Source: Parasitella parasitica (Eukaryota > Mucoromycota > Mucoromycetes > Mucorales > Mucoraceae). From it: a stretch of DNA of 46,880 nt. The stretch lies in assembly GCA_025201805.1 (NCBI GenBank), contig MU619372.1, positions 29,987 through 76,866 on the forward strand. The letters are read 5' to 3'. Of the stretch, positions 21,601 through 32,651 are shown one piece after another. A program made the translations under genes and the position numbers. A model generated the notes under the pieces. It was given only the letters and a program-made list of their open reading frames with translations, was not told the origin of the DNA and did not search any database. Within the stretch, counting starts at the first letter, position 1, and each line of letters begins with the position of its first letter.

Positions 21601-22809
21601 TTTGAAGAAGCCGCTCAAAGTCAAGTTTATTGATGGTGGGGAAGTCGGCATGGACCAAGGCGGCGTGCAGAAGGAGTTCTTTGGCGTCCTGTTTGAAAAG
21701 CTGGTTTCGCTTGATGTCGGCCTCTTTGTACAGGATGAACACACTCGTCTTTGTTGGATTCGGCCCGTCTTGGATTATGATGTCCGCATGTTTGAGATGG
21801 TTGGTGTCATGATGGGCCTTTCCATATACAATGGCGTGATGATGAATCTGCAATTTCCAAAAGTATTATGGAAGCTGCTGGTGATGCCAAACGAAGCATT
21901 GATTGATGCAATGGCAGAAAGACATCAGTTGTTTACGCTGGGTGACCTGGAAGAAGGCTGGCCGGCTCTGGGGAGTGGCCTGCGTCAACTACTTGAATGG
22001 AGCGATGGAGAGGTGGAAGAAGTATTTTACCGAGACTATGAAATCTCCATGGACGTTTTTGGACAAGGCATTATCACTACATCTTTGATGCCGAACAAAA
22101 AGGATTTAGTTGTGCCTGTAACAAACAGCAACCGAGAATCTTACGTTCGGGACTATTGTACTTTTTTCATGTACACTGCTCAAAAAGAGCAGCTTTTAGC
22201 CATGCGTCGTGGACTATGGAGTGTTATCGGCAGTAGAGCGCTTAATTTGTGCACGGCCGAAGAATTGGAAATGGTGGCGTGCGGTCATCGCCAAGGGCCT
22301 GATGCACTAGATCTCAATATGGTCGAACTGGAAAATGTAGCTGAATATGATGATGGATACAACGTAGAACATCCCACCATTAGGTAAAGCAGCTGGTAAC
22401 CACTTTTATTGACGTGTATTAACACTACAGTCATAGACAATTTTGGTCTGTTGTGCATCACGACTTGACAAATGAACAAAAAAAGAAGCTGCTACTGTTT
22501 GTAACTGCAAGTGATCGTGTGCCTGTTGGTGGATTAAAAGAGTTGACTTTTTTTATCCAGAGAAATGGGCCAGACAGCGACAGGTACTAAGTGCTTTTTT
22601 TTTTCATGAAATATATATACAAGATATATATATATATATATAACGGCTCTATTTTTGAATACTTGATCTAACCATTCAACTTGGATAGATTACCTACCGC
22701 CCTCACTTGTTTTAGCAGGCTTTTACTCCCTGAATATAGATCACGACAAATTCTACGTGATAGATTGGTCACAGCAATCGAAAATACCAAAGGTTTTGGC
22801 CTTGTATAA
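18651..22809 (+). CDS. AZUL-domain HECT E3 ubiquitin ligase (UBE3A/E6AP-like)
   Basis: Five exons, 18651-19473, 19556-20876, 20935-22383, 22431-22583 and 22689-22809, give 1288 residues. The AZUL zinc domain straddles the first splice: YIHQLTIGCQQRDCRNKFC with C-x4-C-x4-C spacing, then AALIMAIQLA and a final Cys. AZUL is the N-terminal hallmark of UBE3A. The HECT domain occupies about the last 350 residues (LKVKFIDGGEVGMDQGGVQ, LGLSIYNG-like MGLSIYNGVM) and ends with LPTALTCFSRLLLPEY, where C1256 is the expected thioester cysteine, and GFGLV. Before AZUL lie long Pro/Gln and Ser repeats, and between AZUL and HECT a Glu-rich stretch (near 19920-20015). The enzyme takes ubiquitin from an E2 and transfers it to substrates; substrates are unknown. 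At 1288 residues it is longer than human UBE3A, mainly through low-complexity inserts. Confidence 0.95.
18757..18912 (+). repeat. Pro/Gln-coding triplet-type repeat in the HECT gene
   Basis: Repeats of CAACCACCA and CAGCCA type encode a Pro-Gln tract in the N-terminal region of the HECT ligase. The repeats keep the reading frame. Such tracts vary in length between strains through slippage. Confidence 0.85.
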
Positions 22810-23502
22810 TATATAAACATCCCAGCACATCATTATCTATGCGTAAAGGCACTCCTTCCTTTTATTATGTACGAAATAACTCTCAATTTACAATAAATTA
22901 CTGCAATTAACCTTATTCAGGGCCACAATACGCATATGATGCCTTTGAAATATGCGATAGGGTCAATTCAACCCTCCTATGCGTCTGTCATGACATGTTG
23001 AGATTTTCATGTCCATGTGGTTCGTATTACACGATGCTTTACAAATGCATATATTTAATAAGCAGGTGTCAGAGCTTTAGTTCCAAACAGTTACTACAAC
23101 ACTTTAGATGACGGCATATTTCAAAGAATATTCAAGAGCAAATTTTCCACTATTCAAAAAGAGTGTATGATATGATACAGATAGTGGTGATTGCACTATT
23201 CCTCTATACCTCCACCATGTGTCACACCACATCGCACAAACGAGGGCAAGACATGCTGGGAGCAGATGTGTTGATGAGTGGATGTCAATAAAACGCAAGC
23301 GAGGAAAAAAAGCATCTGAGTTAGTTGAACCAAAGAAGTTTTCTTTAGCTGATCCGGGAATATATAAAACTTGGATGATATATTAAGAAACTGTGAGTCT
23401 ATTTTAATGGTGCAGAAAAAAAGAAAAAAAAAATCATGTTAAATGTCCGTATTATGAGACCATAAAATTTCGTTTTTTGAACGTTTTCTGTTTTACTTGC
23501 AA

Positions 23503-23565
<63 letters not shown>

Positions 23566-23575
23566 CGCTATTATC
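22810..23575. promoter_or_regulatory. Intergenic region with T61 tract before the Sur2-like gene
   Basis: About 770 bp after the HECT gene. It ends in an uninterrupted run of about 61 T (23505-23565) that stops 10 nt before the chosen ATG of the Sur2-like gene. No coding exon was recognised elsewhere in the interval. Confidence 0.5.
23505..23565 (+). repeat. Homopolymer T61 abutting the Sur2-like start codon
   Basis: A continuous run of about 61 T lies directly 5' of the start codon. The length may be inexact because sequencing counts long homopolymers poorly. Poly(dA:dT) tracts exclude nucleosomes at fungal promoters, which is a plausible role. Confidence 0.8.
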
Positions 23576-24630
23576 ATGAATTCTACCATTATGAAGAATT
23601 CTAACAAATTGTTTAGCGGGCTAGGTCTTGACCCGTGGTCTGATGAATTAATGGCTATATGGGTTCCTATTGCAGTGTATTGGATTCAATGCTCAATTTT
23701 TGAAATATTGATGAGACTTCAAATCCCATTTTTTGAGCAATACCGCATTCATTCACCAGAGGATAGGATCAGGAGAAACAAGGTTGGATTTGGCAAGGTG
23801 CTTTTGATGGTGGCACTTCAGCATGTCGTGCAAATCGTACTCGGCATCGCTTTGATGAAGAATTTGGACCCTACTGCCGATCAAATGAAATATGATAATG
23901 CGATCAGTAGATATACTTCTGTTGTGCTCAACCTGCTGGCAAAACTCGGTCAACCACAAGATGCCGCTTTTAGCATTGCAAATAATGTCGCTTATTTCAT
24001 TCAGAACTATATCGTTCCTTGTGCTCAATTTTTTATTGCCATGTAAGAAAAACATTTTTTTTTTCAAACAGGTCTTGGATTACTGCTGACAGCTAGGATT
24101 AGGGTAATTGTCGACACTCATCAATATGTGCTCCATCGACTGGCACACTCCTCCACATACATGTATAAATACATGCATTCTCATCATCATCGTCTATATG
24201 TCCCCTATGCCTTTGGCGCCCTCTATAACCATCCCCTGGAAGGCTTTCTGCTAGACACATGCGGTGCTGCTATTGCATTTGAAGTTACTGGCATGTCTGC
24301 TAAAATGGGCATGTGGTTCTTTACGTTTTCTACCCTCAAGACAAGTAAGTTATGGATGGAAATTGCAAGTTCATTTATATCAACGCTGACGCTTATTTTA
24401 TTATTATAAAAGTCGGCGATCACTGCGGCTACGCTTTTCCTTGGGACCCGCTTACTGCTTTTTTTGGTAACAATGTCAAGTATCACGATATTCACCATCA
24501 AGCGCACGGCATCAAGACAAATTTTGCTCAGCCCTTCTTTACATTCTGGGATGTTCTTCTGCACACAGAATACAGTCAGGTCATGAAGGCCAAGGCTGAA
24601 GCAAAGGTCAGAAAGAATAAGGTCATCTAA
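23576..24630 (+). CDS. SUR2: Sphinganine C4-hydroxylase (Sur2-like fatty acid hydroxylase)
   Basis: Exons 23576-24042, 24097-24344 and 24413-24630 give 310 residues, close to fungal Sur2. The enzyme is an ER di-iron hydroxylase that converts dihydrosphingosine to phytosphingosine. Its three histidine clusters are all present: HRLAH, HSHHH (followed by RLYVPYAFGALYNHP) and HDIHH. The latter two exons also show DTHQYVLHR and GYAFPWDPLTAFFG, typical of the family. Hydrophobic segments occur around residues 20-40, 75-95 and 140-155. The first intron was set to end at AGCTAG (24096) because only that join restores the frame into VDTHQYVLH; an earlier CAG leads to a stop. An ATG at 23591 is an alternative start. 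Confidence 0.93.
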
Positions 24631-24992
24631 AGCTCTACTTTTCTACGACTTTAAATTTTATGCATTTCACACTATTACCATTTCCTTTTGCTTTAATCTT
24701 TTTTTTTATTATTTTTTTTTTTTTTCACTTTTCCAATATTCAAAATACATTCTGCATAGATCCTTCATCCTTTTCCCTTCTCTTTTATTTAGAAATAATA
24801 AACTTAAACCAATTACAGTAGCTAATCTCGCTGTTGCAACATATAATTTTTGACTCATACAGCAAAAGCTGTCCGGGTGATGATGCATAAATTTGGTCAT
24901 TTTTGTGCTTTGAAACCTTTATAAACAGAGATTGAGAACAGGTAGCTTTTTTTTTTTTATTTTTTCCCTCGTTTAAAATTTCTACAATTAAA
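24631..24992. promoter_or_regulatory. Spacer between Sur2-like and TM2 genes
   Basis: About 360 bp with AT-rich terminator sequence and, near 24948-24966, a T-rich run 30-45 nt before the TM2 ATG. No coding exon was recognised. Confidence 0.45.
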
Positions 24993-25467
24993 ATGTCCAA
25001 CAACCATCGTGATGAAGAGGCTTCTCCTTTGCTCACAGGCGTTACCCATCAACAAGAAAACTGTGAGCAAAAATGGGCCCGATTCAGGAGAGAACATCGT
25101 GTTCATTTTGGCGCTGGTTGGGTTAGCACAATCGTTATTACAGCCCTTATCACTTACTTGGCGAATGCAAATAAAGAATACCCACCCGATATTTGTATAT
25201 CTGACCGTGAGCGAACCTCTGCTGTTATTCTGTCGGTGTTTTTTGGCACATTAGGTAATGCTCTCGTCTGTGATTTGTACTAGAAAACGCTACTAAATCT
25301 ACATGTAACTATACTACGCAGGCGCTGATCGCTTTTACTTGGGCTACGTTTTGCTGGGCGTGCTGAAATTACTCACAGGCGGCCTAGGTGGCATTTGGTG
25401 GACAGTCGACTTGGTTTTACTAGCTATGAATTCAATTACTGATAAAAATGGATGTCGCCTTGCTTGA
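24993..25467 (+). CDS. TM2-domain membrane protein
   Basis: Exons 24993-25254 and 25322-25467 with a 67-nt intron give 135 residues. Three hydrophobic stretches are visible: WVSTIVITALITYLANA, TSAVILSVFFG and LLGVLKLLTGGLGGIWWTVDLVLL. The last two flank the TM2-domain signature GADRFYLGY (DRF motif), which is created exactly by the splice join. The N-terminus contains EEASPLL, which fits the acidic-dileucine pattern E-x-x-x-L-L used for sorting to vacuolar or endosomal membranes; that is only a possibility. TM2 proteins are small membrane proteins of mostly unknown function. The gene lies downstream of the Sur2-like gene in the same direction. Confidence 0.9.
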
Positions 25468-26454
25468 ATTAAAACTTATAAAATACATTAATGTTTCACA
25501 GATACTTTGATCCTTGTTATTTCCTTGATCAAAATGTATAGAGGATAGCCTATCATTGCTAAAGCAACAGCATCTTATGTGTGTTCCATTGAAGAATTGA
25601 TCCCAAGAGAAAGCATTTAATTTCTTGAAATTGCTTCATCTTGTCGTAGCGGTTGCTATGAAATCATATAAGTAGCAATACGCAGTCGCTTGTCATGCAA
25701 CCAGAGACATCATTATAATACCATTTTCACAAAGAAAAATCGAATGATCAAGTCGGTGAATATGCTTGAAGGTTGCACATATCTTGTCGCACAAACAATA
25801 AAGTCTGTGTGTGCTCTGTAGACAGATTCACGTGGATCAACCTGCCTTGATGAATAAATTTTGCTCTTTTGAGATTCAGAATAAATAAGAGTTACTTTAG
25901 AGAGGATTCATGCCTCACATGAAATGAAATACTTTTCTCGCTAACAGCAGGAGCAGAACGTTATATATTGTTCAACAAAGGAGGGTCTTTCAGAAGAGAC
26001 CTCCAGGTACTGTAAACTTATAGATTTTGCAAGTAAGCCTTGTACTTTAAGAAAAAATACATTAAATTGTTCCAAGAGACCATCTCATCCAGAATTCTAT
26101 CAGTGAGAGAATATTCGCTGATATGCTGTGGTTATATATGGATTCAATAGAAGAATAATCTTTGACCAAACACCCGTTGATGACATTTGACATGGATTTA
26201 GAGTCTGGAAACGCTATATGAGTAACATTCTACAATTTTTATTAATTGCTTTAATAAATAAATCTTTCATTTAGTTCCATGCATTGACTCCCTAATTACT
26301 ATTATTCGAGTGATTTGACGATCCAAGCGTTTTCATTTCATTACCAAGGTTTCATCTAAACATCTCGGGTTTTAAATATGAAAATCGTTGTAAAACCTTT
26401 TTTCCACAATTCTTTCTCTTTAAAAAGAAAGGAGGCCCTTTCTATCGACATATT
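25468..26454. other. Intergenic region between TM2 and glycosyltransferase genes
   Basis: About 1 kb of AT-rich DNA without a recognisable exon, RNA gene or repeat. It carries the terminator of the TM2 gene and the promoter of the glycosyltransferase gene. Confidence 0.5.
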
Positions 26455-28239
26455 ATGGCATCAGTAAGTTGCTGATATGAATCAAAAATTATAGATTAAA
26501 AATTGACACGCTCCACCACAGCATGGCGTACCTCCAGCATTTAAAGAGAGAGGCCCTCTATCTTCTGCATCATCCATAAACGTTCCACGTCGATTTCGTT
26601 TACCAATATTGCTTCTGAGACTTTTATGTTTGGTGCCTTCGACCATAGGCGTTTACAACAACATATTCCACTCTTCCATTCACTCTGCTGAGCATTCGGG
26701 ATTGTTTGAAAGCAAAAGCACACCTTTGATTCACAGAATTGCTCTGCTATGGGTAAGAAACCACTTTTTTGTTTTGCAACTAAGCATACCAACATAATTT
26801 TAGTGTATATTGGCAGGCTACTGGAGCTGGATACTGACAACGAGCACGCTAAAAAGGTGGCTCCATCACTACGAACTTAGCAGTGCGATTGTTCGCCTCA
26901 TTACATTGACCGTCATCAACTGGTCAGTGTCTGCCTACCTTAGCTCTCACTACGGTATTGATCAGCCTATTTGGAAGTGGATGACAGTGTGCCTCATATT
27001 TTTTGTGTCCAATGTCCTCAAAATCACACTGGCAGCAACACCGAAATATTACTCTAGAGCAGAGGACATTGAAGGGCCTCGTATCAACCACAAATCTACA
27101 TTTGTTCGTGTATTGATCTTACCCTTGACTGTGGTTGTGTTCATCACCATGTTTGCGTCTTTGTACCAAGTAAGCCAAATGCGCAAGGAATCTGCAGTGC
27201 TATCAGAGCAGCGCATGGTTATGCCAGTTGCACAGCGACATCCTCAGTTGGCCGAATCGCAGGTGCGTGTAATGGTATTTGTTCTCAGCGCATGGACAGC
27301 CAAAAGCGTCGACAAGCGTAAAGTATTCCGCGAAACCACACTGAAGTTGATGCCCAAGGACAATGAACGCATTTCGTATTTCTACACATTTATTCTGGGT
27401 CAACCACCCAGCGAAAAGATAAAATCGACCATTGGGCCTCTTGTGGAACGAGAGATCAAAGACCACAACGATGTCTTGATTTTGCCCTGCTCTGATCTGT
27501 ATCAAGACCTCAGTAAAAAAGTGTATGCCGCATTCGAATGGGCAGATGACTACGATTTTGATTATTTTGTAAAGACGGACGACGATATCTTTGTTAGGTG
27601 GGACACAATTAGCAAAGAGATGGAGTTGGCTGGAAGGACACAGAGATACTGGCGAGGTTTAGCATACTGGTAAACCAATAACTACCAAGCCAAGACAGCT
27701 AGGGGGTGTGTTTTTTTTTTACTGACGATTTCATACATGTGTTTAGGAACATACCGCCCATCCGAAATTCAGAAAACAAAAACGGTGAGTTGGTGTATCC
27801 TCTGCCTATTTTTCCTCCTTATACAGCGGGAGCTTTGTATATCTTGTCGAGAGACATTGTGCATCTAGTTGCTGGCGTGAGAGGGCCCCGTATGTTTGTT
27901 AAAAACGAGGATCAAAACCTTGGTATCTGGCTGTTTCCGTTCAACATCTTGCCTATCCATGATCGTCGAATCCAGCAAATTGATGTTTGCGAGAATGACA
28001 TGATTGGGAAGCATTTTGGTGATTTTGGGGAAGCAGATGCTATTGGAGGCACCATGTATGATATGCTGGATAATCTCCGCAACGGACGCAAGATGTGTGC
28101 AGGGTTCAAGACGTCTGTTTGCGGTATGTGCTATCCCTGTCATGGTAAAAGCAATCATTGGAGAGATTGGAACTTCGATTGCGATGATAGAAAAGGCGTT
28201 ACGCTCTTAAATTTACCTCAGCTTACAGTGATGGAATAG
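26455..28239 (+). CDS. GT31-like (beta-1,3-galactosyltransferase family) membrane glycosyltransferase
   Basis: Exons 26455-26463, 26522-26752, 26804-27669 and 27747-28239 give 532 residues. The catalytic part includes VFVLSAWT, REIKDHNDVLILP, the metal-binding KTDDDIFVRWD, PPYTAGALYILSRDIV and NEDQNLGIWL, the pattern of GT31 transferases that add galactose or GlcNAc from UDP-sugars. The N-terminal 210 residues contain four hydrophobic segments (around the exon 2/3 splice, LITLTVINWSVSAYL, MTVCLIFFVSNVL, ILPLTVVVFITMF), whereas classical GT31 enzymes have one signal anchor. A Cys-rich C-terminal region (CAGFKTSVCGMCYPC) may form disulphides. The first exon has three codons; it is inferred because exon 2 has no in-frame ATG before its acceptor and an upstream stop (TGA). 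Donor and product are unknown. Confidence 0.82.
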
Positions 28240-29763
28240 GTTAACATTTATAATTACTTTTGTTGCATCTTTCCTTCTTGTTATCTTTTTATAGTTTATT
28301 TTGTAATATATCAAAAGCATTAGTCTTTATCATAGAGAAATAATTATACACTCTTGCAAAATGAAGATTCAAAAAGATTCTCATTTTTTTTTTTTGTTGA
28401 TCTATAGGATATGTTGCAAATTGTTCTCTTACAGTTAAAGCATTCTAGAAATATGAATTTTCCCCCGTACACATCAAGTACTATAAAAAAAACAAGCTTT
28501 GAATTCACATCTTCTACAGCCAAAAGTTATGCTCCATGCCCCCTGTTGAGCTAATGTCTAAAATCACAGACAGATCCTTCAAAGCAGGAAACATTGGCAT
28601 GATCAATATTGTATACCTTCAGTCAACAATATTTGCAATACTAGAATGGCATGTTCAATTTTACCACAGTGCTTAGATATGACTGAACGAACTCTGTGGT
28701 CACAGCTGCTTTCCTCATTTGTATTCCTTTTCATCAGAAGCATCTAGTACTTTTAAAAAGACAGTTTCCAGGAATATATAATATTTCTTTTGAGTGATAA
28801 TCTTGGGTGTGAGATATAGTCGTACACAAATATTCCCATTCTCTGTAATCGTACAAATTCAGCTTAGGGTATCCTTGGTGTCAAGAGCTACGATCAGTTC
28901 TTCGCTGAAATAGTTCCAGAGAGAATTTACTTGTTCCGATTTCTGCAGGAAACCGTTTTGCTACAAGGCTAACAAGATTTGATAATATCTGACCATCAAG
29001 CATGCTTGTTATCGTGTGGTTCTCAAGTCAGAGACAGATTAGATGAAGCAAACTGGTGAGAAGTTCTCCAGAGGTTATCTCAACGGATAGCGTTTTGACG
29101 GTAGACGCAATTGAATTGATGGTTTTAATGTTCGCAGCAACTGCATAATTTTTATCCATTGTCAAAAGAAACAAATACTCTAGCAGCTTGATTCCAGTTT
29201 CTGCAATCGTTGCAAATAAAATATTTATACAGAATTTTTCATGTTTTTATAAACTTTTTTTTTTTTTACCTTACCGCTTGAGAAAGGTTATCTATGGCTA
29301 TAATGTATCTAGTTACAATTAGTGGGACATGTCTTGAGAAAATATCTCAAAGTAATGTTAGTAACTTCTTTTATAAACTGAATCAAATATTGAAATCCCA
29401 CTCATTAGATCGCTTGAGGTTTCATTATTTTAAGGCAAATCGAGTTGGATTGAAATGATCATGTGTACAAACCTCATCACATTATCACATGAAAAGTATC
29501 AATATCGAAAACGAACAATACGGGACATAGAAAAGTGTGTCTGCGCAATGATAAGCCTAATTTTTACATAATTTATTATGCTTTTTTTGTGTCTTTATAC
29601 ACTGAATATTTGTGTATGTACGTATGACAATACGAGCTCAAATACTATAGATTTAGAAGAGTATCATCCCAAAAACCGATTGTTGTACAAGCAACATGGA
29701 GAGCAATTTATTGTTTGTTTTGGAATGAAAATAAATAATAGCATGTGAAAATAGGGGATTTCA
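28240..29763. other. Convergent intergenic region between GT31-like and fumarate reductase genes
   Basis: About 1.5 kb between two converging genes. It is AT-rich with T runs and no long frame. I saw no gene, RNA or clear mobile element; a decayed element cannot be excluded. Confidence 0.5.
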
Positions 29764-30481
29764 TTACTTCTTGAGGGTACCAATGATGGCAGAAGGTGCA
29801 TACTTTTGAACAACATCAGGCTTATGCATCATGTTGAATTCCTCGGTAGCATCACGACCAGCATAGATGAGAATAGCCTTTTTTCCTCCAGGATGGTCAG
29901 GAAGGAAATCAGTGACGTCCAAGACTTGTCCGTTAACAACAACCCAACAGTCGTCGGGCTTGTTGTGCTTGGCAACATCTTCCAAAGAGTATTCACCCAT
30001 CTTTTTGGGTTCATCAGCTTTTTTGGCCTCTTCTTGAGGAGCAGCAGAAGGTGCTGCTGCCTCGATAGCTTTGGCGGAATTTCCACTAGCTGATGTATTT
30101 CCACCACTATTCGGCATAGAAATATCCAAGCTAATGACGCCGGGTTGATCAGGATTGACGGTAATATTGATGCCAACACCGCCGTTCAAATGTTGGCCGA
30201 TAGCGCCTAAACGCTTTTGGGCTACTTGGGTATTGTTATTGACTAATTGAGAGAACAAATGTCTGGAAGCAGTTTGGCCTGCGACACGACCAAAGACTAC
30301 ACAGCCCAAGAGAGACGAGCCACCCAGACGATTAGCACCATGTACACCACCACACATTTCACCGGTGGCAAAGAGACCTGGAATAGGTAAGCCGTTGGTT
30401 CCTTTGATTTCGGAATCAGGGGTAATCTCAACACCACCCTACGTTCAAGGAATGTTAATATATCTTCTTACACACACACAG

Positions 30482-30512
<31 letters not shown>

Positions 30513-31818
30513 CTAGACGAAAGATAAACTTACCATGGTATAATGAAGCACAGGCTGCATCAAAGCAACATAAAAATCATCAGTCATCTTGATAGGGACA
30601 TTGTGGAAGAAACGCTTGCCCCAAGGATCTTTCTCTTTGCCTTCGGCGATTCTGTTGTATGTTGCAAATGTTTGCTCCAAATGTTTGGGTGGAATGCCCA
30701 TTTCTTTGGCAAGAGCCTCGCCATTGTCAAACTTTTTCATGAGGCCACGACCAGCATAGTGGCGGCAATGCCATTCAATCTCTTTGGAGGCCGCAGTATT
30801 TAAGACTAAGCGAATAGGAAACTTGTTCTTGTTCATCATGCCCGTAACGTAATCACGATGGCCCAATTCGTCACAGAAACGCTTGCCATCAGCATCAAGC
30901 AAAAGGCCACCGCAACCGCGAAGGGCTTCTGCAGCCAAGAACTTGACCTTGGCATCGGGTTCCTTGGGATCGACTAAGCCGGTAGGATGAACTTGAACCT
31001 TCTCCAGATCAATGGTGTTGGCACCAACAGCAGCAGCCATCTTGATACCGTCGCCAGTACAATGGTCGCCGTTAGTGGTAGATAAATTGTACAGCTCAGG
31101 GCGATGTTGTTTGAGCAAAGAGTTGTCAGTGAAGTCAGCAGCATATCCACCGGTGGCAAGGATAACAGGTCCGTACTCCTTAAAGACTTGATCGGTGGCA
31201 CCCTTACCGACAAGAACATATTCGACACCGATGACATTGCCTTGAGAATCCTTAATCAAGTTCTCGACCTTGGCCTTCTTGATGATTTTGGCACGGGTAG
31301 GTTGCTTTTCCGCCAATTCTTCGAACCCTTCCATCAGGGCATAGGTGATGGTCATACCAGGGAACTGCTCCTTGCCACGGTGAGTACGAGGGAAGGAATG
31401 GCCACCCAGGCGAGAGACAAGGGACAAGTCTAACGCAAACTTGTCCTGCAGCCACTCAACAGCGGAACTAGAGCGGCCGGTAAGAACGCGAATGAGATCA
31501 GGACGAGCTAAATCACGCGCAGACTTCAATGTGTCTTGGTAGAATTGCTCGACCGAATCCTTGATGTCCAAGGCGATCTGGGTACGCGTTAAGGCACCAT
31601 TAATACCGGATGTAGCCTTGGTTGAATTGCCACTAGATGGAGACAATCATGAGTAACACACACGTATGAGAAAGTCTTAAAATTTTTATTTTCCCCTACC
31701 CAAAGAAAGGATTTTTATCAAGCAGCAAGACATTTCCGCCTTGTTCATAGACAGTGTGGGCGGCAGAGAGGCCTGAAAGACCACCGCCAACGACAATGAT
31801 TTGGTTACTGAGGGACAT
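29764..31818 (-). CDS. Fumarate reductase flavoprotein fused to a cytochrome b5 domain (Osm1/Frd1-like)
   Basis: Exons 31818-31700, 31632-30534 and 30438-29764 give 630 residues. The N-terminus has the FAD-binding [12 protein letters not shown]; the body carries family blocks including [14 protein letters not shown] (restored by the first splice), [19 protein letters not shown] and [13 protein letters not shown]. These define soluble fumarate reductases of the Osm1/Frd1 type, which reoxidise flavin or NADH by reducing fumarate to succinate. The protein extends into an Ala/Pro/Lys-rich linker and a C-terminal cytochrome b5 domain (about 555-630) with the heme ligands in DHPGG and in MMHKPDV. 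There is no cleavable signal or mitochondrial presequence, so a cytosolic location is likely. Both introns are GT-AG; the second contains a long CA repeat. The fusion is a known fungal and protist architecture. Confidence 0.94.
30470..30508. repeat. (CA)n microsatellite in a fumarate reductase intron
   Basis: About 39 bp of CA dinucleotides with one GA interruption, lying wholly inside the second intron of the fumarate reductase gene. It is likely to vary in length between isolates. Confidence 0.95.
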
Positions 31819-31987
31819 TGGTTTATTTGATACAAGTAAATGTAATGAACTAGAAAGGGGAGGAAGGAAAAAAAAAAAGAAAAAGAAAGAGAGATTGCAC
31901 CAGAAACAATATTTATATGCGTTTCTGGTATACCTGATTTAATGCCATAGAACCAACATTTTTACACACATGAAAAAGGCTGTTTGG

Positions 31988-32314
31988 TTACGAATTCAAG
32001 TCAGGTGGTGCATTCATCTTGATGCACTTTCCCACTCCACTTTTTTTTTGATATATAGTACATGTGCTAATTATTTTTCCCATTTCGCCATGTGCATCTC
32101 TCACACTAAGTAACAACCTTATTAACGATATATTTAAAGCGCTGGTGTTTGTATGATAAATAGCAACACAAATAAACAAATACAAGAACCGAAAATGGCC
32201 CATCCTCATTTTGAGACGAACATGGCACTTGTGTGCCTTGTAAATCAAAGAAACGACAGCCGCCGTAGCCACTGCTAAATATATGATGAATACAACAAGA
32301 CATGCTTTAAACAT
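31988..32314 (-). CDS. Possible 108-residue membrane protein, unrecognised
   Basis: An ATG-initiated frame with one convincing hydrophobic helix at the N-terminus (residues about 4-25, ACLVVFIIYLAVATAAVV...) and a second weaker one near 42-55. No family was recognised. It lies between the kinesin-3 stop and the fumarate reductase start on the same strand, and the latter part lacks any conserved look. It may be a real small gene, a gene with a missed intron, or chance coding in the fumarate reductase promoter. I list it only because of the hydrophobic segment. Confidence 0.2.
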   Translation of the reverse strand: MFKACLVVFIIYLAVATAAVVSLIYKAHKCHVRLKMRMGHFRFLYLFICVAIYHTNTSALNISLIRLLLSVRDAHGEMGKIISTCTIYQKKSGVGKCIKMNAPPDLNS

Positions 32315-32541
32315 GTAGTAAGGTTTAATTTGATGAAAAAAAAATTATGCATGATTATGGAAAAAAAAACAAAAAAAAAGAATGTACAAAGGAGAGTGTT
32401 ACACAAATGAGTGGGAATGGTGGTAAATGAAAGGTTGGGTATATATATTGTAAAAAAATTTGTTACGAATTACAAAAATTGGCATAAAAAAGTGTGTCGT
32501 ATACAGGTTATATGGGCATAGAGGAAAGAAAAAGAAATAGT

Positions 32542-32637
32542 ATAGGTGTTTTGAGCATAGGTGTTTTGAGCATAGGTGTTGTAGGCATAGAGGTGTTGTA
32601 GGCATAGAAATGTTGTAGGCATATAGGTATTGCAGGC
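32542..32637. repeat. Six-unit 15/17-bp tandem repeat next to the kinesin-3 stop
   Basis: Three 15-bp units (ATAGGTGTTTTGAGC twice, then ATAGGTGTTGTAGGC) are followed by three 17-bp units of ATAGAGGTGTTGTAGGC type with point changes. The block starts 15 bp after the kinesin stop codon on the minus strand, so it probably lies in the 3' UTR. Confidence 0.9.
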
Positions 32638-32651
32638 ATAGTAAATGAGTG

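Larger units (their letters stand above)
31819..32651. other. Spacer between fumarate reductase and kinesin-3 genes
   Basis: About 830 bp holding the fumarate reductase promoter, a possible small membrane-protein frame (listed separately), A-rich runs near 32336-32380 and the tandem repeat next to the kinesin stop. Confidence 0.5.

Noticed and set aside
14414-22809. Functional cluster of the Gid1-like scaffold and the HECT ligase
   Set aside because: Both are ubiquitin-system proteins but belong to different ligase types and are separated by two unrelated genes on the other strand; proximity looks accidental.
25975-26010. Terminator-like hairpin with GGAGG/CCTCC arms
   Set aside because: The stem is imperfect and lies in eukaryotic intergenic DNA, where such a structure has no clear meaning.
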